A stretch of 64,000 nt of DNA from UBA7803 sp040219935. Its GTDB lineage: Bacteria; Pseudomonadota; Gammaproteobacteria; Pseudomonadales; Azotimanducaceae. A model generated the notes under the pieces. That model did not search any database and was not told the DNA's origin. It was given only the letters and a program-made list of their open reading frames with translations. Position 1 is the stretch's first letter, and every line of letters starts with the position of its first letter. The translations under genes were made by a program, and so were the position numbers. Location of the stretch: the NCBI GenBank assembly GCA_040219935.1, contig JAVJUA010000068.1:62001-126000 (forward strand). The letters run 5' to 3'. Shown here piece by piece: positions 8,786 through 18,300 of this stretch.

Positions 8786-9910
8786 CTAACGTTCCACGGA
8801 GAATGATATTGCATGGCCGTGCTCCTTGAGCAGCGCGTATTGGCGAGCCTTTGCTAGGTCGCTGGCCACCATCTCAGCACACATCTCAGGGAGCGTGATC
8901 TGCGGTTCCCACCCCAGTCGAGCCTTGGCTTGGCTGGGGTCGCCGAGAAGCGTGTCGACCTCGGCTGGTCGGAAGTACCGTGGATCGATGCGCACGACTA
9001 CATCGCCAACCCGAACCGCAGGCGCGATATTGGAATCGACTCGCGCTACCGTTGCTATCTCATCGACTCCTGCACCAGAGAACTCGAGGGCGATCCCAGC
9101 TTGCTCCGCAGCCATTCCTACAAACTCACGAACTGAGATCTGCTGGCCAGTTGCAATGACGAAGTCCTCAGGCTGCTCCTGCTGGAGCATCATCCACTGC
9201 ATCCGCACGTAGTCCATGGCGTGGCCCCAGTCGCGCAATGCCTCCAGATTGCCCAGATACAGACAGGATTCCAGGCCCATCGCGATGTTGGCAATGCCGC
9301 GCGTGATTTTGCGAGTCACGAACGTTTCACCGCGCCGTGGTGACTCGTGGTTGAAGAGGATTCCATTGCACGCATAGAGACCGTAGGCTTCCCGGTAGTT
9401 GACCGTGATCCAGTAAGCATAGAGCTTGGCCACAGCGTACGGTGAGCGTGGATGAAATGGGGTGGTTTCACGTTGAGGAATTTCTTGTACCAGTCCGTAC
9501 AGTTCTGATGTCGACGCCTGATAGTAGCGGGTCTTCTTTTCGAGGCCGAGAAAGCGAATGGCTTCCAGCAACCTGAGCGCTCCGATCGCGTCGACGTCGG
9601 CGGTGTATTCGGGGGCCTCGAACGAGACTGCTACGTGAGATTGCGCACCCAGATTGTAGACTTCGTCGGGCTGCACCTCCTGCATGATACGAATGAGATT
9701 CGAACTGTCCGTGAGATCGCCATAGTGAAGCGTGAGATGCCTGCTCGGGGTGTGCGGGTCTTCGTAAATGTGATCGATGCGCTCGGTGTTGAAAAGAGAT
9801 GCACGGCGCTTGATACCATGAACCTCATAGTCCTTCGCAAGGAGGAGTTCGGCTAAGTAGGAGCCGTCCTGCCCAGTGATGCCAGTTATCAGCGCCTTTT
9901 TTCTCTGCAT
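8786..9910 (-). CDS. gmd: GDP-mannose 4,6-dehydratase
   Basis: 374 aa, full length. Catalyses the NADP-dependent conversion of GDP-D-mannose to GDP-4-keto-6-deoxy-D-mannose in the cytoplasm. Evidence: N-terminal GITGQDGSYLAELLL nucleotide-binding loop, KRRASLFNTERIDH characteristic of Gmd, YQASTSELYG with the catalytic Thr/Ser-Glu, and active-site SPYAVAKLYAYW. The ATG at 9910 fits family alignments. First gene of the gmd-fcl operon and divergent from the SMP-30-like gene across about 200 nt. The product may also serve D-rhamnose or other 6-deoxysugars, but the adjacent fcl makes L-fucose the expected end product. Confidence 0.96.
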   Translation of the reverse strand: MQRKKALITGITGQDGSYLAELLLAKDYEVHGIKRRASLFNTERIDHIYEDPHTPSRHLTLHYGDLTDSSNLIRIMQEVQPDEVYNLGAQSHVAVSFEAPEYTADVDAIGALRLLEAIRFLGLEKKTRYYQASTSELYGLVQEIPQRETTPFHPRSPYAVAKLYAYWITVNYREAYGLYACNGILFNHESPRRGETFVTRKITRGIANIAMGLESCLYLGNLEALRDWGHAMDYVRMQWMMLQQEQPEDFVIATGQQISVREFVGMAAEQAGIALEFSGAGVDEIATVARVDSNIAPAVRVGDVVVRIDPRYFRPAEVDTLLGDPSQAKARLGWEPQITLPEMCAEMVASDLAKARQYALLKEHGHAISFSVER

Positions 9911-10108
9911 GAGCCAATTCCGATTGGAGTCATTGCGATGTATCGCGCAATCTACTTCGATTTGAGAATGTGCGAGTTGGAGTAGCTAGGCGCTGTAGTT
10001 TAACTTTCTTGATCGGGCGGGGCATCTAGTGCGTTCCGGGTACCCGTGGGCTGGGGTATGTCCGACCGCGCAGGCGTACGCCCCGGAGTCCTAGGAGCAG
10101 CACGTCCA

Positions 10109-10987
10109 ATGGTCGCACGTTTGGTCTCAATCATTTCCGTCCGATGTGAACTTGGCGAGTGCCCGGTATGGGATGAACGTGGGGGATGCCTCTGGTGGAC
10201 GGACATTCAGTCCCGTGTTTTGTATCGCTGGAACCAGATTGCTGATCGTGTCGATTCATTTCGCGCGCCGGAAAGGATTGGCTCATTCGGCTTGACTGAA
10301 GAACCCGATGGATTGATCTGCGCATTCGAGTCGGGTTTCTGGCGGTTCGAGCCCGAATCCGGGACTTGTGATCGTCTCGGGCTTACTGGCCGGGGAAGAG
10401 AAGGTTGTCGAATGAACGACGGTCGTGTGGATCGTTCAGGATACTTCTGGGCGGGTTCTATGGTGGAGGTCGACTCTGCGCCGAGTGGGCGCGGCGCGCT
10501 CTATCGCTACGATGGGAATGGCCGTTTTTCCATCCATCTGGACGAGATCACAATCGCGAACGGTATCTGCTGGTCCCCGGATGGGGGCCTAATGTACTTC
10601 ACCGATAGCCCGACGGGACGCATCCAGCGTTATGAAATGAGCGCAAGTGGTCTGTCTGACGGCATTGACTTTGCTGCTGGCCTGCAAGGCGCCCATCCCG
10701 ATGGCGCCGTAGTCGATGCCGAAGGCTGCGTCTGGAGTGCCCAGTGGGGGAGAGCGGCGGTGCTACGTCTCTCACCGGGCGGCGAGCTTGAAGCGGTGCT
10801 CGGAGTACCCTGTCCGCAACCTACCTGCGTCGCCTTTGGGGGACCTGATCACCGGACGCTCTTCGTAACCACGGCCAGGACCGGCCTTAGCCAAAGCCAA
10901 CTGGCGGAGTATCCAGATTCCGGTGCTGTCTTTGTCTACGAAACTGACATACAAGGCATTGCGGAGCCCATCTGCACGGTTCTGTAG
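10109..10987 (+). CDS. SMP-30/gluconolactonase/LRE family protein
   Basis: About 292 aa from ATG 10109 (AGGAG 11 nt upstream); longer in-frame starts at 10046 and 10058 would add a non-conserved leader. The six-bladed propeller family hydrolyses sugar lactones and uses a bound divalent metal. The expected metal ligands are visible: Glu in GECPVWDE near the N-terminus, Asn in CRMNDGRVD, Asn in ANGICWSPDG and Asp in AHPDGAVVD. It stands alone between gmd and a gene relic, transcribed away from gmd. A role in sugar catabolism is family knowledge; no dehydrogenase or transporter partner is nearby, so its physiological substrate remains open. Confidence 0.85.
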   Translation: MVARLVSIISVRCELGECPVWDERGGCLWWTDIQSRVLYRWNQIADRVDSFRAPERIGSFGLTEEPDGLICAFESGFWRFEPESGTCDRLGLTGRGREGCRMNDGRVDRSGYFWAGSMVEVDSAPSGRGALYRYDGNGRFSIHLDEITIANGICWSPDGGLMYFTDSPTGRIQRYEMSASGLSDGIDFAAGLQGAHPDGAVVDAEGCVWSAQWGRAAVLRLSPGGELEAVLGVPCPQPTCVAFGGPDHRTLFVTTARTGLSQSQLAEYPDSGAVFVYETDIQGIAEPICTVL

Positions 10988-11173
10988 ATTGATTATCACG
11001 TCCCGCGGAAGGTCCGTATGGGGTGCACCGATTGCAGCGCTGAGTCTGAATTCTCGGCCGCGAGCCGAGCGGCTGGCGTGCCTCATGACCCCTGCACGCG
11101 ATTCCCAGTATCCGAGTGCGTTGGTTCAGTCTCCATCAGTGTGGCTCCGCGAGAATCCTCAATGCTTCAATCA

Positions 11174-11470
11174 GAATGTTCGAGATGTTCCGAACCAGAA
11201 GTTACCTTCATCCATTAACGTCTCCCGAGACTCTGATTTCTGATTTGAGAAATATGACAGTTTCGAGGAGAGGCACAAACGGGTCGGCAACAGGGCACGC
11301 TTGATGAGATCCGCCGGCCTAAGTCCGAAGAACTTGGCCGAATTCAAACGCTTGTTCCACAGGTTGTAGCCACGGACTTCGAAGGTAAGCGCATTGGTCC
11401 GGGCCTGGCGGCGGTTGATGAGGCCGTAGCAAAACTCATTCAGTGTGTCGTTGTCGAGATGGTCGAAGGG
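11174..11470 (-). pseudogene. 3' remnant of an unidentified gene
   Basis: Reading the minus strand from 11470 down to a stop at 11171-11173 gives 99 uninterrupted codons with a protein-like composition (DNDTLNEFCYGLINRRQ, then NALTFEVRGYNLWNKRL and FFGLRPADLIKRAL), but no start and a TAG at 11471-11473. Upstream in the same frame the sequence continues with patches such as LLRALEHKLTE broken by stops at 11471 and about 11531. This is what a truncated, decaying gene looks like. The family was not recognised; a transposase, sulfotransferase or glycan enzyme tail are all possible. The last 30 or so residues may be read-through beyond the original end. Confidence 0.4.
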
Positions 11471-11710
11471 CTATGGGCGACAGGTCGTCAATCGGGCGTC
11501 GTGTCCAGGAGCTTCTGGAAATCCGTGGCGTTAGCAGCTATCTCGCCGCTCGGTCAGCTTATGCTCGAGCGCTCGCAGGAGACCGGGGCGGAGTCAGGCT
11601 AGGCTGGGGCTAGACGGGCGCGTGTTCAAGGAACCCGCTCGACATGAGGCTCACGTCTCGCTCGAGCAGGGAACTATTCCGGCGTCAGATGACTAACTTT
11701 GGATGCCGCT

Positions 11711-11739
11711 TTGGCCCAGTGGGCGCGGTCGCGTATAGT
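11711..11739 (+). promoter_or_regulatory. Sigma-70-type promoter of the OmpA-like lipoprotein gene
   Basis: TTGGCC at 11711-11716 and TATAGT at 11734-11739 are separated by exactly 17 nt. Transcription would start near 11746, leaving a leader of about 40 nt that contains AAGGGAGG at 11775-11782, 5 nt before the ATG at 11788. Confidence 0.6.
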
Positions 11740-11787
11740 CCGGCACTGATACCCGGAACGAATTCTTGTCTCTTAAGGGAGGTTTCC

Positions 11788-12441
11788 ATGCGAATCCTAT
11801 TACCTGTGGTCCTGTTCGGTCTGGTGCTCGGCTGCACCACCAACCCCTACACCGGCGAGCGCGAAGCATCCAACACCGCCAAGGGCGCCGGCATCGGTGC
11901 CGCCATCGGCGCTGTGGCCGGGGTGCTGACCGGTAAGGATGCCGACGAGCGGCGCAAGCGGGCGCTGATCGGTGCGGGCGTCGGCGGCCTCGCGGGGGCC
12001 GGCGTGGGTGCCTACATGGATCGGCAGGAAGCCAAGCTGCGCGAAGAGCTTCAGGGCACCGGCGTGAGCGTGACCCGCATCGGCGACGACATCATCCTGA
12101 ACATGCCCGGCAACATCACCTTCGACGTCAACCAGGCGGCCATCAACGCCCAGTTCTATGCGGTACTGAACTCGGTCTCCAAGGTGGCGAAGGAGTTCGA
12201 CAAGACGCTGATCGACATTGCTGGACACACGGACAGCACCGGCACGGTGGCGTACAACATGGATCTCTCCCAGCGTCGGGCCAACAGCGTGGCGCAGTAC
12301 CTGCAGAGCCAGGGCGTCGTGGCGACCCGCGTCTATGCGCAGGGGTACGGTCCCAACTACCCCATCGCCGACAACGGCACGGCGGAGGGGCGCGCGCAGA
12401 ACCGGCGTGTGGAGATCGCGCTCAAGCCGCTGACCCAGTAG
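11788..12441 (+). CDS. OmpA-family outer-membrane lipoprotein with glycine-zipper segment (YiaD/YfiB-like)
   Basis: 217 aa from ATG 11788, chosen because of the strong AAGGGAGG 5 nt upstream and the lipoprotein signal MRILLPVVLFGLVLGC whose Cys16 fits a lipobox. Next comes a Gly/Ala-rich zipper (about 35-85, GAGIGAAIGAVAGVLTG then GAGVGGLAGAGVGAYMD), followed by an OmpA C-terminal peptidoglycan-binding domain (about 105-215) with the DIAGHTDSTGT and LSQRRANSVAQYL motifs and final GRAQNRRVEI. It should sit in the outer membrane and tether to peptidoglycan. The gene ends 11 nt from the convergent ACT-domain gene. Its own promoter is visible upstream. G+C-rich codon use marks the return to core chromosome. 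Confidence 0.9.
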   Translation: MRILLPVVLFGLVLGCTTNPYTGEREASNTAKGAGIGAAIGAVAGVLTGKDADERRKRALIGAGVGGLAGAGVGAYMDRQEAKLREELQGTGVSVTRIGDDIILNMPGNITFDVNQAAINAQFYAVLNSVSKVAKEFDKTLIDIAGHTDSTGTVAYNMDLSQRRANSVAQYLQSQGVVATRVYAQGYGPNYPIADNGTAEGRAQNRRVEIALKPLTQ

Positions 12442-12452
12442 CGGCGGGCTGA

Positions 12453-12974
12453 CTAGAGCGGCACGTTCAGCGTGCCGTCCAGGTCCCGCTCGTCACAGAA
12501 TGTCTCGAAGTCGTGGCGTAGCTGGGCCACCTTGGTGCCGGGTGGCACCTCCACGGTCAGCGTCAGGTTGAAGATGGGGGTGCCGGTGTGCGGCGCGCGC
12601 TCGGTCTCGGTCTCCAGCTCGCGGATGTTGATGTTGCGCGCCGAGAAGAAGCCGGCGATGCCGTGGACGATGCCGGGGTGGTCCATGGCCACGACCCGTA
12701 CCTGATACGGAATGCTGTGCGCGCCGCCGCGGTCGGCCGTGCGCCGGAACAGGTAGGCGAAGTCGGCGGCCTGGGCCAGTTCGTTCAGCTTTGCGTCCAG
12801 CGCCTCGAGGGCTTCCATCTCTCCCACCACGCTCATCAGCACGGCGAACTCGCCGCCGAGCACCGTCATGCGGCTGTCCTCGATGGACAGCCCAAGGTCG
12901 AACACGGCCTGAGACAGCTCGTTGACGATGCCGGGCCGGTCGCGGCCGATGGTGGAGATGACGACGCGAGTCAT
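12453..12974 (-). CDS. GcvR-like ACT-domain regulator
   Basis: 173 aa made of two ACT domains: residues about 3-75 (VVISTIGRDRPGIVNELS, then SRMTVLGGEFAVLMSV) and about 90-170 (VRVVAMDHPGIVHGIAGFF, then NIRELETETE). This is the layout of GcvR, which in E. coli antagonises GcvA to repress glycine cleavage, probably by sensing glycine. No DNA-binding domain is present. Its ATG overlaps the rfbD stop by 4 nt, making it the last gene of the glyQS-rfbBACD operon. Glycine sensing with a glycyl-tRNA synthetase at the operon head is suggestive, but no gcvA or gcv genes occur in the window, so exact function is inferred. Confidence 0.75.
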   Translation of the reverse strand: MTRVVISTIGRDRPGIVNELSQAVFDLGLSIEDSRMTVLGGEFAVLMSVVGEMEALEALDAKLNELAQAADFAYLFRRTADRGGAHSIPYQVRVVAMDHPGIVHGIAGFFSARNINIRELETETERAPHTGTPIFNLTLTVEVPPGTKVAQLRHDFETFCDERDLDGTLNVPL

Positions 12975-13858
12975 GGAATGGCTCCGGTGGCGTGGGAAAG
13001 CGCGTCCAGGGCCGTGCGCAGCCCCTTCTGCCAGTCGACGGTGACGCCGAGGTCGGACAGGAAGCCGCGACTCGGCTCCAGGATCGAATTCGCCGGTCGA
13101 CGCGCCGGGGTCGGGTAGTCGGCGGTGGTGATTGGCGTGAGCACTGGCACCCGGGCAACCAGTCCTCTGGGCAGAGCCTGCTCGAATATCTCACCGGCGA
13201 ACTCGAACCAGGTGGCCACCGGGCCGCCGGATACGTGGAAGATGCCGGGCAGCGGGGCATCCTCTGCTGCCAGGCGCGCCAGCAGGGCGCCGATCACGTC
13301 GGCAATGTGGCCGGCATAGGTCGGCCTGCCGCGCTGGTCGTCGACGATGTTCAGGCGGTTGCGCTCGCCGGCCAGGCGCAGCATGGTCTTGACGAAGTTG
13401 GCGCCGTGCTCGCTGAACACCCAGCTCGTGCGAAGCGTCCAGCTGCGCGGACACAGGGTTACTGTGGCCAGATCGCCGGCCAGCTTGCTGCGCCCGTAGA
13501 CGCTGAGCGGGTTGGTGGCGTCGTGCTCCAGATAGGCGCGCTCGCTCGAGCCGTCGAACACGTAATCGGTGGAGATGTGCACCAGCGGGATGTCGAGGGT
13601 GGCGGCAGCGCGGGCGATGGCAGCGGCAGCGTCGGCGTTCACGCGCCAGGCCAGTGATGCTTCCGACTCGGCGCGATCAACGGCCGTGTAGGCGGCGGCG
13701 TTGACCAGCGCGGTCGGCTTCGCGGCGACCACGCGAGCCTCGACGCCGGCGGGATCGGTCAGGTCGGCATCGCCCCGGCTCCAGAACACGGCATCCCGAA
13801 CGACTTTCCGCAGGTGGCTACCGACCTGGCCGGTGCTGCCAAGCACGAGCGTCGTCAC
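12971..13858 (-). CDS. rfbD: dTDP-4-dehydrorhamnose reductase
   Basis: 295 aa from GTG 13858, which overlaps the rfbC stop as GTGA; a longer frame upstream is only overlap with rfbC. An extended SDR that reduces dTDP-4-dehydro-L-rhamnose to dTDP-L-rhamnose with NAD(P)H. Motifs: LVLGSTGQVGSHL at the N-terminus, LVNAAAYTAVDRAE, ISTDYVFDGS and active-site YGRSKLAGD (Tyr-x3-Lys), all RmlD hallmarks. It is the last biosynthetic step of the rfbBACD set and is itself coupled by a 4-nt overlap to the following ACT-domain gene. Product feeds rhamnosyl transfer to LPS or another surface glycan. Confidence 0.95.
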   Translation of the reverse strand: MTTLVLGSTGQVGSHLRKVVRDAVFWSRGDADLTDPAGVEARVVAAKPTALVNAAAYTAVDRAESEASLAWRVNADAAAAIARAAATLDIPLVHISTDYVFDGSSERAYLEHDATNPLSVYGRSKLAGDLATVTLCPRSWTLRTSWVFSEHGANFVKTMLRLAGERNRLNIVDDQRGRPTYAGHIADVIGALLARLAAEDAPLPGIFHVSGGPVATWFEFAGEIFEQALPRGLVARVPVLTPITTADYPTPARRPANSILEPSRGFLSDLGVTVDWQKGLRTALDALSHATGAIP

Positions 13859-14397
13859 GGCGCAGCGCCCAGATCGCGCAGCGAGGGCAGGCGGCGATCC
13901 TTGTCGCTGACCAGCGGTTCCGGGATGGGCCAGTCGATGCCTACGTCCGGGTCGTTCCAGACCACGCCGATCTCGTCGTCGGGATGATAGAACTCGGTGC
14001 ACTTGTACTCGAAGTCGGCCAGCTCGGAGAGCACCACGAAGCCGTGGGCATAACCGGGTGGGATCCATAGCTGGCGCGCATTGGCATCGGACAGCACGGT
14101 GCCCACCCACTGCCCGAAGGTGGCGGAGCCGGGGTCGATGTCCACGGCGACGTCGAACACTTCCCCTCGGGCCACCCGCACCAGCTTGCCCTGAGGGTGG
14201 CGCCTCTGGGCGTGCAGACCGCGCAGCACGCCGCGGGTCGAGCGCGAGTGGTTGTCCTGAACGAACGCCAGGTCGATGCCGGCCTCGGTCCGGTAACGCT
14301 CCACCTGGAACGTCTCCTGAAAGAAGCCCCGCGCGTCACCGAACACGCGCGGCTCGATGATGCAAACGCCGGGCAGCTTGGTTTCTATGACCTTCAC
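13855..14397 (-). CDS. rfbC: dTDP-4-dehydrorhamnose 3,5-epimerase
   Basis: 180 aa from GTG 14397, overlapping rfbA by 4 nt. A cupin-fold epimerase acting on dTDP-4-dehydro-6-deoxy-glucose. Visible: VFGDARGFFQETF, the substrate-binding VQDNHSRSTRGVLRGLHAQ with the catalytic His in RGLHAQ, the DVAVDIDPGS strand with the catalytic-dyad Asp, and WIPPGYAHGFVVLS. Size and motif order match RmlC exactly. Third enzyme of dTDP-L-rhamnose synthesis. Translation is likely coupled on both sides, giving balanced enzyme amounts. Confidence 0.95.
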   Translation of the reverse strand: MKVIETKLPGVCIIEPRVFGDARGFFQETFQVERYRTEAGIDLAFVQDNHSRSTRGVLRGLHAQRRHPQGKLVRVARGEVFDVAVDIDPGSATFGQWVGTVLSDANARQLWIPPGYAHGFVVLSELADFEYKCTEFYHPDDEIGVVWNDPDVGIDWPIPEPLVSDKDRRLPSLRDLGAAP

Positions 14398-15272
14398 AGC
14401 CTCATCTCCAGCAGCTCCATGAGGTAGTCGCCGTAGCCGCTCTTGGCGAGGGGCCCGGCGAGGCGCGAGAGCTGCGCGTCGTCGATCCAGCCGAGGCGCC
14501 AGGCGATCTCCTCCGGGCAGCCCACCTTCAGGCCCTGGCGCTTCTCCAGGGTCTGGATGAAGTGGGCGGCTTCCAGCAGGGAGTCGTGGGTGCCGGTGTC
14601 CAGCCAGGCCATGCCGCGGGCCATCAGCTTCACGTCCAGGCGACCCTGCTCCAGATACGTGCGGTTGACGTCGGTGATCTCCAGCTCGCCACGAGGAGAG
14701 GGTCGGATCGTCTTGGCGATCTCCACCACGTCCGTGTCGTAGAAGTACAGGCCCGTGATCGCGTAGCGGCTCTGCGGATGCTTGGGCTTCTCTTCGATGG
14801 AGGTGGCCTGGCCAGCGGCGTCGAAGGCGACGACGCCGAAGTCCTGGGGGTTGCTCACCGGATAGGCGAACACGGTGGCACCCGACTCCGCAGCGCTGGC
14901 CTGGCGCAGCAGGCTGCCGAAGCCGCTGCCGAAGTACAGGTTGTCGCCGAGGATCAGCGCGCTGGGATGACCGGCGACGAACGACTCGCCGATGATGAAC
15001 GCCTGGGCCAGCCCGTCGGGAGACGGCTGCACCGCGTAGTCGATGCGCATGCCCCATTGCTCGCCGCTGCCGAGAATCTGTTGGAACCGGGGCGTGTCCT
15101 GAGGCGTGGAGATCACCAGAACCTCACGGATGCCGGCCAGCATCAGGGTCGACAGCGGATAGTAGATCATCGGTTTGTCGTAGACCGGCAGAAGCTGCTT
15201 GCACACGCCGAGGGTGATGGGGTGCAGCCGCGTGCCCGACCCGCCTGCCAGCACGATGCCACGACGCGTCAT
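14394..15272 (-). CDS. rfbA: Glucose-1-phosphate thymidylyltransferase
   Basis: 292 aa from ATG 15272, which overlaps the rfbB stop as ATGA. Catalyses dTTP + glucose-1-phosphate to dTDP-glucose + PPi, the committed step to dTDP-rhamnose. Evidence: N-terminal nucleotidyltransferase signature GIVLAGGSGTRLHPIT, VYDKPMIYYPLSTLMLAGI, catalytic LILGDNLYFG and IEEKPKHPQS, plus ARGMAWLDTGTHDSL near the C-terminus. Full family length. Known RmlA enzymes are feedback-inhibited by dTDP-L-rhamnose; nothing in the sequence argues against that here. Confidence 0.96.
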   Translation of the reverse strand: MTRRGIVLAGGSGTRLHPITLGVCKQLLPVYDKPMIYYPLSTLMLAGIREVLVISTPQDTPRFQQILGSGEQWGMRIDYAVQPSPDGLAQAFIIGESFVAGHPSALILGDNLYFGSGFGSLLRQASAAESGATVFAYPVSNPQDFGVVAFDAAGQATSIEEKPKHPQSRYAITGLYFYDTDVVEIAKTIRPSPRGELEITDVNRTYLEQGRLDVKLMARGMAWLDTGTHDSLLEAAHFIQTLEKRQGLKVGCPEEIAWRLGWIDDAQLSRLAGPLAKSGYGDYLMELLEMRL

Positions 15273-16329
15273 CGGGCGGCCTCGGCACGACCGCGGCGCT
15301 CCAGCCGGTAGCTGCCGTCGAGCACCTGCTGCCACCACGTGGGGTTGTCCAGGTACCAGCGCACCGTCTTGTTCAACCCCGACTCGAAGGTTTCTTCGGG
15401 CTTCCAGCCGAGCTCGCGCTGCATCTTCGACGCGTCGATGGCGTAGCGGGTGTCGTGGCCCGGCCGGTCGGTGACGAACGTGATCAGATGATCGAAGGTC
15501 TGCTGCTTGCCCTGTTCCGCCTGCGCCGCCGTCAGCGCCGCGCAGATGGCGCGCACCACGTCGATGTTGCGCTTCTCGTTGTGACCGCCGATGTTGTACG
15601 TCTGCCCGACCCGGCCACGGGTCAGCACGGTCCACAGCGCCCGGGCATGATCGTCGACGAACAGCCAGTCACGAATCTGGCTGCCATCGCCGTACACCGG
15701 CAACGGCTTGCCTGCCAGAGCGTTCAGGATCATGTGCGGAATCAGCTTCTCCGGGAACTGATATGGCCCGTAGTTGTTGGAGCAGTTGCTGACCAGCACC
15801 GGCAGGCCGTAGGTGCGGCCCCAGGCACGGACCAGGTGGTCGGATCCCGCCTTGGTGGCGGCATAGGGCGAGCTCGGCGCGTAGGGCGTCGACTCCTGGA
15901 ACAGCGCGCCCGTGTCGCCGAGGTCGCCGTAGACCTCGTCGGTGGAGACATGCAGGAATCGAAAGGTCTCGGGACGCGCCAGCGACTTCCAGTAGCTGCG
16001 TGCGGCCTCCAGGAGCTGGTAGGTGCCCACCAGGTTGGTCTGCACGAAGTCGTCTGGGCCATCGATGGACCGGTCGACGTGGGACTCGGCCGCCAGGTGC
16101 ATGACGGCGTCCGGTCGGAACGCCTGCAGCAGGCCGTCGACGGCCGCCCGATCACAGATGTCGATCTGTTCGAAGCCGTATCGCGACGATCCCGCCACCG
16201 GCTCAACCGACGCCGGGTTGCCGGCGTAGGTCAGCTTGTCGAGGTTCATCACCCGGGCGTCGGTATGCTCGATGAGATAGCGCACCACGGCGGAGCCGAT
16301 GAACCCGGCGCCGCCGGTTACCAGCACCT

Positions 16330-16333
<4 letters not shown>
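15269..16333 (-). CDS. rfbB: dTDP-glucose 4,6-dehydratase
   Basis: 354 aa, full length. An NAD-dependent extended SDR forming dTDP-4-keto-6-deoxyglucose. Motifs: VTGGAGFIGSAVVRYLIEH at the N-terminus, HLAAESHVDRSIDGP, catalytic HVSTDEVYGDLGD (Thr-Asp-Glu) and PYAATKAGSDHLVRAW (Tyr-x3-Lys), followed by NCSNNYGPYQFPEKLIP. The ATG at 16333 overlaps the stop of glyQS in an ATGA tetranucleotide, so ribosomes finishing the synthetase probably re-initiate here. First of the four rhamnose genes, in the order B-A-C-D. Confidence 0.97.
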
Positions 16334-17691
<1,358 letters not shown>

Positions 17692-17729
17692 GGGTGGACC
17701 TCGAATTCTTGCTGTGTCTGGCGGGCCGC

Positions 17730-17735
17730 ACTATA
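17730..17735 (-). promoter_or_regulatory. Probable -10 element of the glyQS-rfb operon
   Basis: On the minus strand the hexamer reads TATAGT, about 40 nt upstream of the GTG at 17691. No convincing -35 hexamer is present at 16-18 nt, so the assignment rests on the -10 and position alone. Confidence 0.4.
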
Positions 17736-17882
17736 GCGGATCCAGGCCTTACATTCTTCACATCCGGCCTACAGGCCGTCACAAGGTCTGGCCAATCCGG
17801 GGCGTGCAGTGTGATGCAATACGCATAGTCCGAGGCACCTGCAAGCAGCCCCGGCCACGTGAATGGAATCGAGGTGACAGAC

Positions 17883-18203
17883 ATGAGGAAGAATGACCCG
17901 AGCAGCCAGAAGAAGCGATTCTTCCGCAGCGACGATCGCTTCTTCCAAGCCAATGGCCAGTGGTACTTCGCGGCGCGTGAGGGCGACATCGGCCCGTTCC
18001 GGACACGGGAGCAGGCGCGCCGCGAGGCGATGGCCTTCATCCGGGCCCGGGAAGCGTCGGTGGACGTACCCGCCGCGGGCACCAGGCGCCTGTCGATCGC
18101 CGAGCCCACCGTCATTCCCGGCTACGTGTACCGCTCGGTGCTGTCGATGGAACAGCGCGTCGACAACCACCGCGATCTGACGCTCGAACTCGAAGAGAAG
18201 TAA
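17883..18203 (+). CDS. Small uncharacterised protein (DUF6316-like)
   Basis: About 106 aa from ATG 17883 (GAGGTG 6 nt upstream); an in-frame GTG at 17859 is less likely. The sequence is hydrophilic, with no signal peptide or membrane segment. A basic start (KKRFFRSDDRFFQANGQWYF) leads to a conserved-looking core AAREGDIGPFRTREQARREA, which recalls the DUF6316 family of aquatic gammaproteobacteria and the general 'GPF...EA' motif by which small proteins fold back on a helix. The C-terminal half ends in an acidic tail LELEEK. It is divergent from glyQS and followed by a hairpin. No function is known. Confidence 0.7.
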   Translation: MRKNDPSSQKKRFFRSDDRFFQANGQWYFAAREGDIGPFRTREQARREAMAFIRAREASVDVPAAGTRRLSIAEPTVIPGYVYRSVLSMEQRVDNHRDLTLELEEK

Positions 18204-18207
18204 GCGC

Positions 18208-18231
18208 CGGGGGCGCCTGCCCGCGCCCCCG
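18208..18231 (+). terminator. Hairpin after the DUF6316-like gene
   Basis: CGGGGGCG at 18208-18215 pairs perfectly with CGCCCCCG at 18224-18231 around an 8-nt loop, beginning 5 nt after the stop codon. There is no T-run, so it may stabilise the mRNA 3' end or act as a weak terminator rather than a classical intrinsic one. Confidence 0.4.
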
Positions 18232-18300
18232 TAGGGGGGCACACAACGAATCGGCAATGCTAATATCGCCCGGGTAAGCGACACCTGAGCGAGGGGGCCT

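Larger units (their letters stand above)
10988..11787. other. 800-nt junction region between the polysaccharide block and the core chromosome
   Basis: No intact gene was found. It holds the minus-strand relic described separately (11174-11470, with decay upstream to about 11640) and, at its right end, a promoter and ribosome-binding site for the OmpA-type lipoprotein. Short forward frames between 11018 and 11304 overlap the relic antisense and lack family resemblance. Confidence 0.6.

Noticed and set aside
11018..11304. Short forward frames in the junction region
   Set aside because: They overlap each other and the better minus-strand relic, have no credible start context and look random.
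13855..15057. Long N-terminal extensions ahead of rfbA, rfbC and rfbD
   Set aside because: They are read-through of the overlapping upstream gene in another frame; family N-termini begin exactly at the ATGA/GTGA overlaps.
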